Source: Anaerosporobacter sp031551385 (GTDB lineage: Bacteria > Bacillota > Clostridia > Lachnospirales > Lachnospiraceae). From it: a DNA stretch of 64,000 nt. The stretch is taken from assembly GCF_031551385.1 (NCBI RefSeq), contig NZ_JAVBNS010000094.1:1-64000 (forward strand), in the 5' to 3' direction. Made by a program: the position numbers and the translations under genes. Below, in pieces: positions 15,876 to 24,650 of the stretch. Position 1 is the stretch's first letter, and every line of letters begins with the position of its first letter. The notes under the pieces were generated by a model. That model saw only the letters and a program-made list of their open reading frames with translations. It did not search any database and was not told the DNA's origin.

Positions 15876-17924
15876 TTATGCTTCAACTATGTTAAATCCT
15901 CTACTCTCTCCCAAATCCACAACATAGTCTTGCAAGCGCTCTAATGCTGAGAAATCATCTGTTTCTATATATTGTTTTACTGCTTGTATTTTCTTTCCGA
16001 CAAGTGCAAAGAATATCTCTCTTGTTGTCTTTACATATGGAATCGGCTCACTTGTCTCTTGATAATCTTCATAGAATAGTAATGTTCCCTTGTATAGATG
16101 TACGAAGATTTGATTTACGATTGTTGCCTCATTTCCTAGATATGTAGTTTTGTTATCTGTTTCAGCTAGGACTGCATTGCTCTTTTCCTCAATTCCCTTT
16201 GCATCCTTACTACTTGGCTGTACGATTTGTAGATTGAATTTCAAATCTTCTTCTCCAGCTAAGTCGCCATCAATTACGATTCCAAGATATTCAAGAATCA
16301 TTGGAATTGTCATATTCTTTGCGATGTCACTTTCCTTGTTCTCAAGATTCGTTGGTTTCTCTCTTCCATCTCTAAGTTCCTGTGCTCCTGTGATATAAGC
16401 ATTTCTCCAAATTCCTGATTCCGATTGGTAGGCAAGTTGCTCTAATGCATCTGCGCATAGATATCTTGCTTCTATATTATCTGGATTTGCAAATACTACT
16501 TTGTTTGTTACTTCTGCCACACTTTGATACTTTCCTTGCTCGAACTCTTCTTTTGCCTTTTTCAAAATAGCTTCTTCTGAGCCAACATAGGAAACAAACT
16601 GTTTCGCTTCCTCTACTTCTGTGAGCGGATTTAATGTAACTGGATTTGCATTGTAGAAGCCAAGGTATTTTTGATATACCGCTCTTGCATTTATCTCAAT
16701 CGAACCGTAGTATGGTCTGATAAACCAGTTCTTTGCGATATCTTTTGGTACTTTGATTTTCTTCGCAATTTCTCTTGCTGTGTATCCCTGATTAGCATAT
16801 AGCAACGTCTGGTCATGAATGAACTGGTAAATTGCTGCATTGTTTCTTAGATAGTCTTTAACAAGTGTAGGTTGCTCTTTCGTATTCCAATGTGGCCAGT
16901 TATGTGACTGGAATACAACATCACTTTCTTCTCCATATTGAATTAATGCATCTCTTGTGTATTTCGACCATGCACTTGCATCACGAACATGTGCTCCACG
17001 AATTGGATATAAGTTATGTAATGTTCCACAGCAATTCTCTGCCGCCCAGAATGCTTTGTACTCTTTAAAATAATTGTTCATCTCACTTGGCGCTTCTGTT
17101 CCTGGCGTTAATTGAAATTCTACTTCTAATCCATCTATTACAATTGTTTGATTCTCTGCAACAAAATCCGTTGGTGTAATATATGACACAGTTCCTCTTG
17201 ATACTTTGAGACCTAAGCCAACCGATACAATACCTTTCTCTCCGATTTCTTGTCTTGAAGCAAATTGATATTCGCTGCGACGCAACATTGCGCCTCCTGC
17301 ATATACATTTTCTTTTACTGTTTCGATATCAAAACCTGCTGGTACATAGATTGGCACTTTTCCATCTTCGGCTTTACCAACCTTTTCTTCATCAACAACA
17401 CCCTTAATACCACCGTAATGATCTACATGAGAATGGCTAATTATAATTGCCTTTATATTATTGTGAATATCCTCACCAAGAACTTCTTCTACTAATTCGA
17501 TACTCGCTTTTGCAACTTCCACAGTAGTTGTGACATCAACTGCAATCCAACCTGTTTTTCCTCTTACTAATGTTAGATTCGCAATATCAAATCCTCTTAC
17601 TTGAATAATCTTATCTTCCACTACAGAGAATACACCAGCAAGAGCATTACTCTTTCCATTCAACCATAAACTTGGGTTAACGGTATCTGGTACTTTCTTT
17701 TCCTTTAAGAAATCAAATGCCTTTGTATTCCATACGACATTTCCATTTGCATCTTTAATTACTAATTCATCTACTTTTTTAAGGCAATGTGTCTTTGCCA
17801 ACTCATACTCTTCATTTGTAGCATCTTCTAAATCAATTCCTAACTCTTCTCCAAATAAACGGTTAACCGCTTTTGTATATAGAGATGCTTCTTTTTTTTC
17901 ACGATTCCATTGTGCTATACTCAT
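15876..17924 (-). CDS. Alkylsulfatase, SdsA/BDS1-like metallo-beta-lactamase family
   Basis: A 682-residue protein. The N-terminal metallo-beta-lactamase domain carries the zinc motif ISHSHVDHYGG. The SdsA-type second metal and substrate segment AENCCGTLHNLYPIRGAHVRDASAW and HNWPHWNT follow, then the helical dimerisation domain and a C-terminal SCP2-like domain. Such enzymes hydrolyse primary or secondary alkyl sulfate esters to alcohol and inorganic sulfate. Many characterised homologues are exported; this one has no signal peptide, so it must act on imported ester. The frame is open upstream to 17972, but the ATG at 17924 has an AAGGGAG site and clears the stop of the upstream binding-protein gene. 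The sulfate released would feed CysD/CysN. Confidence 0.88.
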   Translation of the reverse strand: MSIAQWNREKKEASLYTKAVNRLFGEELGIDLEDATNEEYELAKTHCLKKVDELVIKDANGNVVWNTKAFDFLKEKKVPDTVNPSLWLNGKSNALAGVFSVVEDKIIQVRGFDIANLTLVRGKTGWIAVDVTTTVEVAKASIELVEEVLGEDIHNNIKAIIISHSHVDHYGGIKGVVDEEKVGKAEDGKVPIYVPAGFDIETVKENVYAGGAMLRRSEYQFASRQEIGEKGIVSVGLGLKVSRGTVSYITPTDFVAENQTIVIDGLEVEFQLTPGTEAPSEMNNYFKEYKAFWAAENCCGTLHNLYPIRGAHVRDASAWSKYTRDALIQYGEESDVVFQSHNWPHWNTKEQPTLVKDYLRNNAAIYQFIHDQTLLYANQGYTAREIAKKIKVPKDIAKNWFIRPYYGSIEINARAVYQKYLGFYNANPVTLNPLTEVEEAKQFVSYVGSEEAILKKAKEEFEQGKYQSVAEVTNKVVFANPDNIEARYLCADALEQLAYQSESGIWRNAYITGAQELRDGREKPTNLENKESDIAKNMTIPMILEYLGIVIDGDLAGEEDLKFNLQIVQPSSKDAKGIEEKSNAVLAETDNKTTYLGNEATIVNQIFVHLYKGTLLFYEDYQETSEPIPYVKTTREIFFALVGKKIQAVKQYIETDDFSALERLQDYVVDLGESRGFNIVEA

Positions 17925-17943
17925 ATTGCAACACACTCCCTTC

Positions 17944-19098
17944 CTATTTTGATTCTGCAAGTACTTCTTCATAGTAAGAAGTATCTATTAAATCGTTAAT
18001 ATCAACTTTCTCTTGAATCAAACCATTTTCATAAGCAAAATCAATTAAGCTCACAATCTTATCTTGAGACTCCTTTGTTAACTCAGGTTTGAAGTATGAG
18101 AATGTTGTATCATAGTTATAAGTATCTTCATAAACAGACTCTGGTATCTTACTTCCTTCTCCTGCTAATGCTTTATATGCGCCTTTCTCATCTGATGCTG
18201 CATATTCCTGTGCTCTATTCAGTGCTCGAATAATTGCTTTTGCTACATCTCGATTCTTCTCAAGATACTCTTCTCTTCCTGCTACTAAAAACTGTGCTGT
18301 TCTTTCTGGTGTATCATAGCTTGTGTTTACGACAGTTCCTACTCCGATTGTTTCATAATATTTTTCTGCAAATAATGTATAGATTAATGCATCTGCATCT
18401 CCTGTTGCCAATATGGATTGAGAATCCGCATTCGCATTAATTAATTGAATCTTACTTTCATCTAAGTTATAATTCTTAACCAATTGATAATAGTAATAAT
18501 GAGCTACAGTACCTTTACCTAGAATTACTTTCTTTCCTTCTAAATCTTTTGGTTCTTTAATCTCTACTCCTGGTGCTGCTAAGATACCAAACTGATACTC
18601 TGTATTCGCTGCTGCAAACACTTTGATTTTTCCACCATTGCTTCTCAATGTTATAATCGGAAGGTCACCATAAACAGCGATATCTACTTCTTTAGCAACA
18701 AGTGCTTCATTAATCGCTGGGCCTGCCTGTGCAAATGCGATATATTCTGGTTTGTATCCAACTGCTGCTAATTCCTCTTCTATATATCCTTGTGCCTGTG
18801 CAATCTTTGCACTCTCTACGAAATTGCCATCTTGTGTTGGTGATGCTAATTTAACTACTTTTAATTCTGTTGGTTTTGTATCTGTATCTTGAACTTCAGT
18901 ATCTTTAGCTTCTGTATCTGCTGAATCCTTAGATTTACTTGTTGTCTGTACTGCTTGATTATTATTTTTATTTTTGCTTTGGCAAGCTACTAGATTCAAC
19001 GCCATTGCTAATAGTAGCAATGTGCTTATTATTAATTTTGATTTTCTTCCAAATTTTCTTTCTTGTCTTTTTCCATTTTTATTAATTCTATTATTCAT
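17944..19098 (-). CDS. SsuA/NrtA-like ABC substrate-binding lipoprotein
   Basis: A 384-residue protein with an N-terminal hydrophobic segment and lipobox LVAC, then a Gln/Asn/Asp-rich linker and a type-2 periplasmic-binding fold of the sulfonate/nitrate/taurine group (AFAQAGPAINEALVAKEVDIAVYGDLP). It is co-directional with and 19 nt upstream of the alkylsulfatase gene, so I infer that its ligand is an alkyl sulfate or related organosulfur compound. No permease or ATPase gene is beside it; the nearest SsuBC-type pair is at 36.7-38.3 kb. Two paralogues lie at 24651 and 27115. Confidence 0.88.
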   Translation of the reverse strand: MNNRINKNGKRQERKFGRKSKLIISTLLLLAMALNLVACQSKNKNNNQAVQTTSKSKDSADTEAKDTEVQDTDTKPTELKVVKLASPTQDGNFVESAKIAQAQGYIEEELAAVGYKPEYIAFAQAGPAINEALVAKEVDIAVYGDLPIITLRSNGGKIKVFAAANTEYQFGILAAPGVEIKEPKDLEGKKVILGKGTVAHYYYYQLVKNYNLDESKIQLINANADSQSILATGDADALIYTLFAEKYYETIGVGTVVNTSYDTPERTAQFLVAGREEYLEKNRDVAKAIIRALNRAQEYAASDEKGAYKALAGEGSKIPESVYEDTYNYDTTFSYFKPELTKESQDKIVSLIDFAYENGLIQEKVDINDLIDTSYYEEVLAESK

Positions 19099-19340
19099 AT
19101 TCTCATTTCCTTTCTGATTTTACATGACTTTCATTCACGGAAAACACCTTGCATTTGTTTCCTCTCAACAGTTACATTTTTATTTACTTTCTCTTCATTT
19201 ATTTCTTTTATAAAAATCCAACATCGACAACTTATAAGACCACCCCTTTCAACTGAATATCCAGATAGGATTCGATTGCAAAACAATACTTTGTGAAACT
19301 TCTTAAATCCCTTTACTCCTTTTGCTTTTATAGAAAGACA

Positions 19341-19400
19341 AAAAGAGGCTTTAAACAGTATATTCCTATACCATTTAAAACCTCTGGTTTTTCCAGTCAG
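19341..19400 (-). promoter_or_regulatory. Leader attenuator: CTGACTGG hairpin followed by terminator
   Basis: In the transcript from the promoter at 19440-19468 a small hairpin, CUGG-AAAA-ACCAG, opens in the motif CTGACTGGAAAAACCAGAGG and is followed at once by a long terminator stem starting AGAGG and ending in TTTTT. There is no gene between promoter and terminator, so this is a leader element, not the end of a gene. The same first motif (with a paired base change, CTAG/CTAG) precedes the terminators at 28287-28347 and 36476-36530. The ligand or factor is unknown. Confidence 0.6.
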
Positions 19401-19439
19401 CTTTATTCCTACTAACATTATATGAATTGTATGTTTAAG

Positions 19440-19468
19440 AGTATAACTCTTGAAATTAGAAATGTCAA
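19440..19468 (-). promoter_or_regulatory. Sigma-A-type promoter of the organosulfur operon
   Basis: TTGACA (19463-19468) and TATACT (19440-19445) with a 17-nt spacer, reading on the minus strand toward the attenuator and, after a leader of roughly 330 nt, the binding-protein gene at 19098. The gap 19099-19554 otherwise holds only this leader and the terminator at 19494-19525; short reading frames in it have no family resemblance. Confidence 0.8.
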
Positions 19469-19493
19469 CATATTTTTTCGTTTAGGTTTGACA

Positions 19494-19525
19494 AAAAAAT
19501 TAGCACCATTAATTAGGTGCTAATC
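19494..19525 (-). terminator. Rho-independent terminator
   Basis: Minus-strand hairpin TTAGCACC / GGTGCTAA followed by seven T. It lies downstream of the antitoxin remnant and upstream of the organosulfur promoter, and isolates the two units. Confidence 0.8.
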
Positions 19526-19554
19526 CTCATAATGCTTCTTTGGTGAAAGTAAAA

Positions 19555-19686
19555 TCATTCCTCCGCCATGCGCTCCAATTCTTCCATTGATTTTACCACT
19601 ATTTCTCCTCGCTCTAATTGCGCAAAACTTCTATCTAGCTTCGCTAAATATTCAGCATTTCGTTTTGCTTTTTGTAATTCATTATG
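19555..19686 (-). pseudogene. Remnant of a RelB/DinJ-type antitoxin gene (3' end only)
   Basis: The minus strand encodes 43 residues ending at TGA (19555-19557), including QKAKRNAEYLAKLDRS and VVKSMEELERMAEE. These resemble the C-terminal part of RelB/DinJ-type antitoxins, which wraps the toxin. The frame begins after an in-frame TAA with no start codon, and no toxin gene follows. I read it as a decayed toxin-antitoxin locus next to the RloAB pair. Confidence 0.55.
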
Positions 19687-19753
19687 TTAGAATCAATCTT
19701 TAATCTTATCTTTTATTTGAATTTACCATTATTAGCAGTTATGAATAACGCAT

Positions 19754-20503
19754 TTATTCAACACATAGTTCTTGTATCTTTTCAAGAAGAATATATACTG
19801 TTGACCCTAAATTAGATGGCCATTTTTCTGCTTTATTATGTAAGTCTCTAGCTCTAATAATTGCATTTTTTACTTTTTCTCTATCATAATGCTTTATAAC
19901 AATATGTTTCTGTTCTTTTAGTTGAGCTTTTGCATCTTTTCTTAATCGAATCCTAAAATGACCCGTCTTTTCATAATGATGTTCTTCTGTGACTGCATAT
20001 TTATAATCCTCTTCGTTCACATCTACATGATGTATCAATAACCACAACTCAAAAAAAGGATTACTAATTGCATAACCATACCCCTTTTCCTCACATGTGG
20101 CTAATGCCTCATTCCATTCATCAATGTTATTGTCATCTGTGTGATCATCAACATCAGCTATAATCCAGAACTCATCATCTGGGTGCTTATCCAAATCAAA
20201 TTTTAAATTATTCTCATTTTTAAATTTATCTATTTTTTCCACCAATTGTTTGGGTTTGTTCTTTGAAATCTCTTTATTTTGATCTGGTGTACGGAATTTA
20301 GGTAATGTGTTAACAGCATCCTCCATAACTGATATAAACTGAATTTTAGATTTAGCTTCATGAAACATATCTGATATCATACTAAAATACTCTTCTTCTG
20401 TAACAGCTCCCTCACACGATAGGAAAATAATTTTAGCAGTAGAAGGTCTTTTTTTTCTATATGGTGTACTAGGGACAAAATTTCTTCTATTTGATAATTC
20501 CAT
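19754..20503 (-). CDS. RloB-like (AbiLii) Toprim-type protein
   Basis: A 249-residue protein resembling the RloB family: the N-terminal part IIFLSCEGAVTEEEYF is a Toprim-like acidic motif, EFWIIADVDDHTDD gives the second acidic cluster, and SNPFFELWLLIHH is the most diagnostic RloB signature. Its start codon touches the stop of the ATPase gene upstream, so the two are translationally coupled. RloA/RloB pairs were first seen in restriction loci, and AbiL-type phage-defence systems have the same two components. The nuclease role is inferred. Confidence 0.82.
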   Translation of the reverse strand: MELSNRRNFVPSTPYRKKRPSTAKIIFLSCEGAVTEEEYFSMISDMFHEAKSKIQFISVMEDAVNTLPKFRTPDQNKEISKNKPKQLVEKIDKFKNENNLKFDLDKHPDDEFWIIADVDDHTDDNNIDEWNEALATCEEKGYGYAISNPFFELWLLIHHVDVNEEDYKYAVTEEHHYEKTGHFRIRLRKDAKAQLKEQKHIVIKHYDREKVKNAIIRARDLHNKAEKWPSNLGSTVYILLEKIQELCVE

Positions 20504-21834
20504 TATCTTCCCCCCCTAATCACTGGTACTGCTCCAAATCTGCCATTTAGGTAATCTTTTAATATATCTTGCTCTTCTACTATGTCAAAATCTGATAATG
20601 GTTTTAACTTTGTTTCTCCCATTTGATTCTTCTCAATAAACCATATTTCTTCTTTTATAAACTCATTCAAATTAATTAAATTCACATCATGCGCTGTGAA
20701 AACAATCTGACTACTTGAACCTTTTGAATTTCTTATAAATTTATCTAAAAAATATTTTGATAGCTTGGTGTGTAAACTACGATCTAATTCATCAATAAAA
20801 TATATTGTATCAGAACTATTATCCATTCTAAATAATATCGGTAACAAATCCAGTAATCGTTTTGTACCATCGGATTCATCTTCCATGTTAAACTTATATA
20901 CCTCATTATTTAAATGATGCTCAAATTTAAGTTGCACAAACATAGTTCTATTATCTTTTTCAGAAAAAATAAAATATTTTCCATCAAGATTTACAATACC
21001 CATTTCCATTTCTTCTATCTGATTCACTATATCCTTTGGAATTTCCATCTCTTCAATCAAATCATTAAAATCAATTAACTCTGCGGAAGCGGATATATTA
21101 AAAACACCTGTATCTAATTTGCTTAATGTTTTTGATAGAAATTCTCTAAAATCCTCATCTTGCTTAACTCTAATTGGCAACCCTTGGATTTTTGTATTTG
21201 GATATATTATCTTTACATTCTCAAACCATGATACAATCTTCTCTGCTCTTTTAATCCCATTATCAAATAACTTATATAAAAATAGTTGATTCCTTTGATT
21301 TTCCTGCATACTATCTTTAAGTACTTCAGCCAATTTTCGTTCCTTTGAATCACTACGAGCAAACTTTGGAGTTATCTCTATTAAAGTTTTATTTTCCTTA
21401 TCCGTAGTTCTTGTAAACATAGGAACAAAACCTTTATTCGTTAATATCATCAACCACTCTTCTTGAACCCTTATTCTATCTAATGAAAATCCATAATCAT
21501 AAACATCACCATTCGTATATATCATAAACTGAAATGTCGTTACATTATTTAAATCATCAAATTCACCCTTAAATTGATCAATTCCAGTAGCTTTTCCACT
21601 TCTCTTTTCTTCTACAATATAGTCTCTAGCAAATTCTATTGATTTTATAAAATTTGATTTTCCTGCCGCATTAGGTCCAAAAAATGCTCCTCTTCTTAAA
21701 ACTTTCCACTTTCCCATTTTTGTATCAATAGTAGTTAAAAAATTATCATCTAATATTTCTTCATCAGGAAACATTGAGAACTCTATGTCATGCCCAATCG
21801 ACTTATAATTGTTAACTATGTATTTTAAAAGCAT
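20503..21834 (-). CDS. RloA-like (AbiLi) AAA/ABC-type ATPase
   Basis: A 443-residue SMC/OLD-like ATPase (AAA_15 type). It starts MLLKYIVNNYKSIG, has Walker A GPNAAGKSN near residue 55, the signature-like DGTKRLLDLLPIL, Walker B TIYFIDELDRSLH and QIVFTAHD near 375. It is the likely sensor/ATPase partner of RloB encoded immediately downstream. Base composition is more AT-rich than the sulfur genes around it, and the pair splits a sulfur locus; both fit acquisition as a defence cassette (inference). Confidence 0.85.
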   Translation of the reverse strand: MLLKYIVNNYKSIGHDIEFSMFPDEEILDDNFLTTIDTKMGKWKVLRRGAFFGPNAAGKSNFIKSIEFARDYIVEEKRSGKATGIDQFKGEFDDLNNVTTFQFMIYTNGDVYDYGFSLDRIRVQEEWLMILTNKGFVPMFTRTTDKENKTLIEITPKFARSDSKERKLAEVLKDSMQENQRNQLFLYKLFDNGIKRAEKIVSWFENVKIIYPNTKIQGLPIRVKQDEDFREFLSKTLSKLDTGVFNISASAELIDFNDLIEEMEIPKDIVNQIEEMEMGIVNLDGKYFIFSEKDNRTMFVQLKFEHHLNNEVYKFNMEDESDGTKRLLDLLPILFRMDNSSDTIYFIDELDRSLHTKLSKYFLDKFIRNSKGSSSQIVFTAHDVNLINLNEFIKEEIWFIEKNQMGETKLKPLSDFDIVEEQDILKDYLNGRFGAVPVIRGGR

Positions 21835-21999
21835 TTTTAACTCCTCCTTTCCTATACCATCTACTATATATATTGCCTACTTATTTATTTTTTAACCTAT
21901 ATTCATACACAATAATTTAAGAATATACTACCATATTTTTATGCGATTAACAAACAAATATATTCTTTTCGCTCATAAAACCCTCCGAATATAAATACT

Positions 22000-23178
22000 C
22001 TAATTAACCATCTTTCTATTCAGCACAAAGAAAACAGCAACGCTTGCAAATATCGCCAAGCAACCTCCCAAAACAAAAGGTGCCGCCTGTCCAAGTGTAT
22101 CCCAAAGAACTCCAGCAATAAGAGATGCTGGTAATAAGCCGATACCCACAATTGCTGAATGAAGTCCGAGAGCACTTCCCTTTAAGTGTGGTGGCGCAAT
22201 TTCCGCAATCAATGCTCTCTCGCCACCTGCCGTCAATGCAGTATAAACACCGTACACAACAAATAATCCCCAAAATGCAGGTCTGGAATTTAGCAATCCA
22301 ATCCCTAAATACACCACTCCATACAATAGATAGCCGATTGGCAATGTGTATTTTCGCCCTATTTTATCTGATAACTTTCCTATCGGGTAGGATATTAATG
22401 ATGCAACAATGTTAAAAACAAAATAAAGCAATATCGCTTCACGAGAAGAAAACCCTGCACTAGATGCTCGTAGTAATATAAAGGCATTTGACGAATTCCC
22501 AAGAGAAAAGATGAAAATAATAATTAGAAACAACTTCAGCTTTGTATTCAAGGTTTTCCACTTGAAATTCAATTTTTTTGGAGCAATTTTCTTTTTCTCG
22601 TCTTTGACAAGCAATACACAAAGTGGGCCAATCAATGCTGGAATCATTGAAATAATAAATATGTTTCTAAATCCATCGGAACCAGATGCCATTAGGAAAA
22701 ACGCAAGTAGTATACCAATAGATGCACCTATCATGTCAAATGTTTTATGCAATCCATACGCTTTGCCAAGCTTCCCATCTTCAGCCGATTCTGCAACAAG
22801 TGCATCACGAGGCGCTGTTCGAACACCTTTTCCAAAACGATCTACAATTCGTGCAAGCAAAACGCCTACCCATGATACAGAAAACAAAATAATAACCTTG
22901 TTGAAAAATGAAGCAAAATAACCGATAAACGCCAACTGCTTTTTATTGTTATACTTGTCAGCAATCATACCAGAAAATAGCTTTAGTATAGCTGCCAAAC
23001 TCTCAGCAACGCCCTCTATTGTTCCAATAATTGCTGGCGATGCACCCAATACTGATGTAAGATAGAGCGGTAATATGGGATATACCATCTCTGTTCCGAT
23101 ATCTGTAAATAAGCTCACTAATCCCAATATTACAATATTGGATACAATAAATTTTTTACGTGGTCTTTTCTCTGTCAT
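22000..23178 (-). CDS. MFS transporter
   Basis: A 392-residue major facilitator protein with twelve predicted membrane helices. DRFGKGVRTAPRDALVAES after helix 4 and the DKIGRKYTLPIG loop after helix 8 are MFS signatures. The family includes drug and metabolite exporters; the substrate cannot be read from the sequence. It stands between the RloAB pair and the radical SAM cluster with its own promoter region and is not clearly part of either. Confidence 0.8.
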   Translation of the reverse strand: MTEKRPRKKFIVSNIVILGLVSLFTDIGTEMVYPILPLYLTSVLGASPAIIGTIEGVAESLAAILKLFSGMIADKYNNKKQLAFIGYFASFFNKVIILFSVSWVGVLLARIVDRFGKGVRTAPRDALVAESAEDGKLGKAYGLHKTFDMIGASIGILLAFFLMASGSDGFRNIFIISMIPALIGPLCVLLVKDEKKKIAPKKLNFKWKTLNTKLKLFLIIIFIFSLGNSSNAFILLRASSAGFSSREAILLYFVFNIVASLISYPIGKLSDKIGRKYTLPIGYLLYGVVYLGIGLLNSRPAFWGLFVVYGVYTALTAGGERALIAEIAPPHLKGSALGLHSAIVGIGLLPASLIAGVLWDTLGQAAPFVLGGCLAIFASVAVFFVLNRKMVN

Positions 23179-23310
23179 AGAAAATGGCCCCCTTTATAGA
23201 TATAGTCTCATTATAACATTTTGATTATGCTTTGACTATTGAGAGTATATAAATAATTGGCGTATAGTCACTCTACTCTGTAGCAAAAGACCATTATAAA
23301 GCAAATTGAA

Positions 23311-23351
23311 AAAAGGTTTTAGATAGCATATCTCTATACTACCTAAAACCT
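23311..23351 (-). terminator. Terminator of the radical SAM / binding-protein gene run
   Basis: A hairpin of about 17 bp (AGAGGTTTTAGGTAG with its complement) and a run of six T on the minus strand, 8 nt after the stop of the radical SAM gene at 23359. Unlike the elements at 19341, 28287 and 36476 it lacks the CTGACTAG hairpin in front. Confidence 0.85.
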
Positions 23352-23358
23352 CTAACAT

Positions 23359-24576
23359 CTATTTATTAAATATAGCCAACCGTTCCTCATCAATACTATA
23401 CAAATCATGAACAAGAAAATCCGCTGATGGTGATACATCAAAATATTGTTCATATGTAAAGCCGACTTGCTTAAAGATTGCATATGTCTTCTTCGCAAGA
23501 TCGAAGTGCCATTCTGGAGATGGGGTTCTATGTCCTTCTAGCTTCGAACCAGGATTTGGGTTCCATGCATTTGTCAAACTTAATATTCCCCTTTTTGCAA
23601 AATACTCTACCCCTTCCAATGTTTTCTCTTTCGGTTCAATTCCTGATACAAAGCCAGTTCTTACTTTACCAAAACCGAATACCTTAACAGCATATTCCAA
23701 AGCATCTACCCAATGTTGCCAGCCACCGCATTCTTTTTCTTTTCCTGGGCATATCGTTTTAAATATATTTTTATCCCATAGTTCAATTTGAATTGCTAGT
23801 GTTCGATAACCAGCCTCTTTATATTTATCAATTACAGTAAGGTCTGTAGGTGCACCTATAACTGCTGTCCCATTAAAATCCTTTTGACCAAGTTCTTCTT
23901 GAATTGCCTCTGCAACGTCAATATAGTAATCTACTTCTCTTCGTTCAGGGATAAAACCTCCCGTTATATTAACGTGTAATCCTCCATCTAACTCATATGC
24001 TGCTTTCACAGTCTCTGCAATCTGCTTTGGATTCTTCCACTTAATATTTTCTATGTCTGCATACGTATCTTTCGTTGCATTCGCATTACAGAACAAGCAA
24101 TCTAATCCTTTATCCTTTAAAGAACATTCATTACTATATGCCACTCCTACTGTTTTAGTTGGATTAAAACTTGCTACATGAGACATCTCTACCCCATCAG
24201 AAGTACGTAATTTATAGTATTGTGGACGTTCTGTAAATGTAATTGGGAACTTCTCTTCTCCACGTTCATATAGTTTAAATTGATTATCAACATAGTCAAT
24301 TGTAATGTTAGAATCAGGGTCCCAAGCAAAACTATAGTTAATTCCACTTGGTGATGTGAAGCTACACGGAAATGCAACACCTGCATGTTCTTTGTGATCC
24401 ATTTCAAAGAGCCCATGAATCTGTTCTTGCACTTTTGTTCCTAATTCTAAGTGTTTAAATATTGCTGGATTAACCTTAATTCCATAAACAATAACTCTTG
24501 ATTTCAGTTCGACTTCTTTATATAGTTGTTGCTTTAACTCTTGGATTGCTTGATTGTTTTGACTGTTTTCACTCAC
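23359..24576 (-). CDS. Radical SAM protein, CX8CX2C type (paralogue 1)
   Basis: A 405-residue protein. Residues 1-120 form an N-terminal domain I cannot assign. The presumed [4Fe-4S]-SAM motif is NECSLKDKGLDCLFCN, with C151, C160 and C163, that is CX8CX2C instead of the usual CX3CX2C. After it come NITGGFIPERREVDYY (GGE-like SAM-binding position), FNGTAVIGAP, TICPGKEKECGG and FVSGIEPKEKTLEG, all shared with the paralogues at 25751 and 29887. It is the most divergent of the three. It follows the binding-protein gene at 24651 by 74 nt. GTG start after GGGAGG. The reaction is unknown. Confidence 0.85.
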   Translation of the reverse strand: MSENSQNNQAIQELKQQLYKEVELKSRVIVYGIKVNPAIFKHLELGTKVQEQIHGLFEMDHKEHAGVAFPCSFTSPSGINYSFAWDPDSNITIDYVDNQFKLYERGEEKFPITFTERPQYYKLRTSDGVEMSHVASFNPTKTVGVAYSNECSLKDKGLDCLFCNANATKDTYADIENIKWKNPKQIAETVKAAYELDGGLHVNITGGFIPERREVDYYIDVAEAIQEELGQKDFNGTAVIGAPTDLTVIDKYKEAGYRTLAIQIELWDKNIFKTICPGKEKECGGWQHWVDALEYAVKVFGFGKVRTGFVSGIEPKEKTLEGVEYFAKRGILSLTNAWNPNPGSKLEGHRTPSPEWHFDLAKKTYAIFKQVGFTYEQYFDVSPSADFLVHDLYSIDEERLAIFNK

Positions 24577-24650
24577 GAATTATTCCTCCCAAATTTGATA
24601 ATTATATAAACAATTGCAACACTCTTTGTAATGTGCAAAGGCATACGCTA

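Noticed and set aside
19131..19418. 95-codon frame in the leader of the organosulfur operon
   Set aside because: It runs through the attenuator hairpin, has no family resemblance and lacks a good ribosome site.
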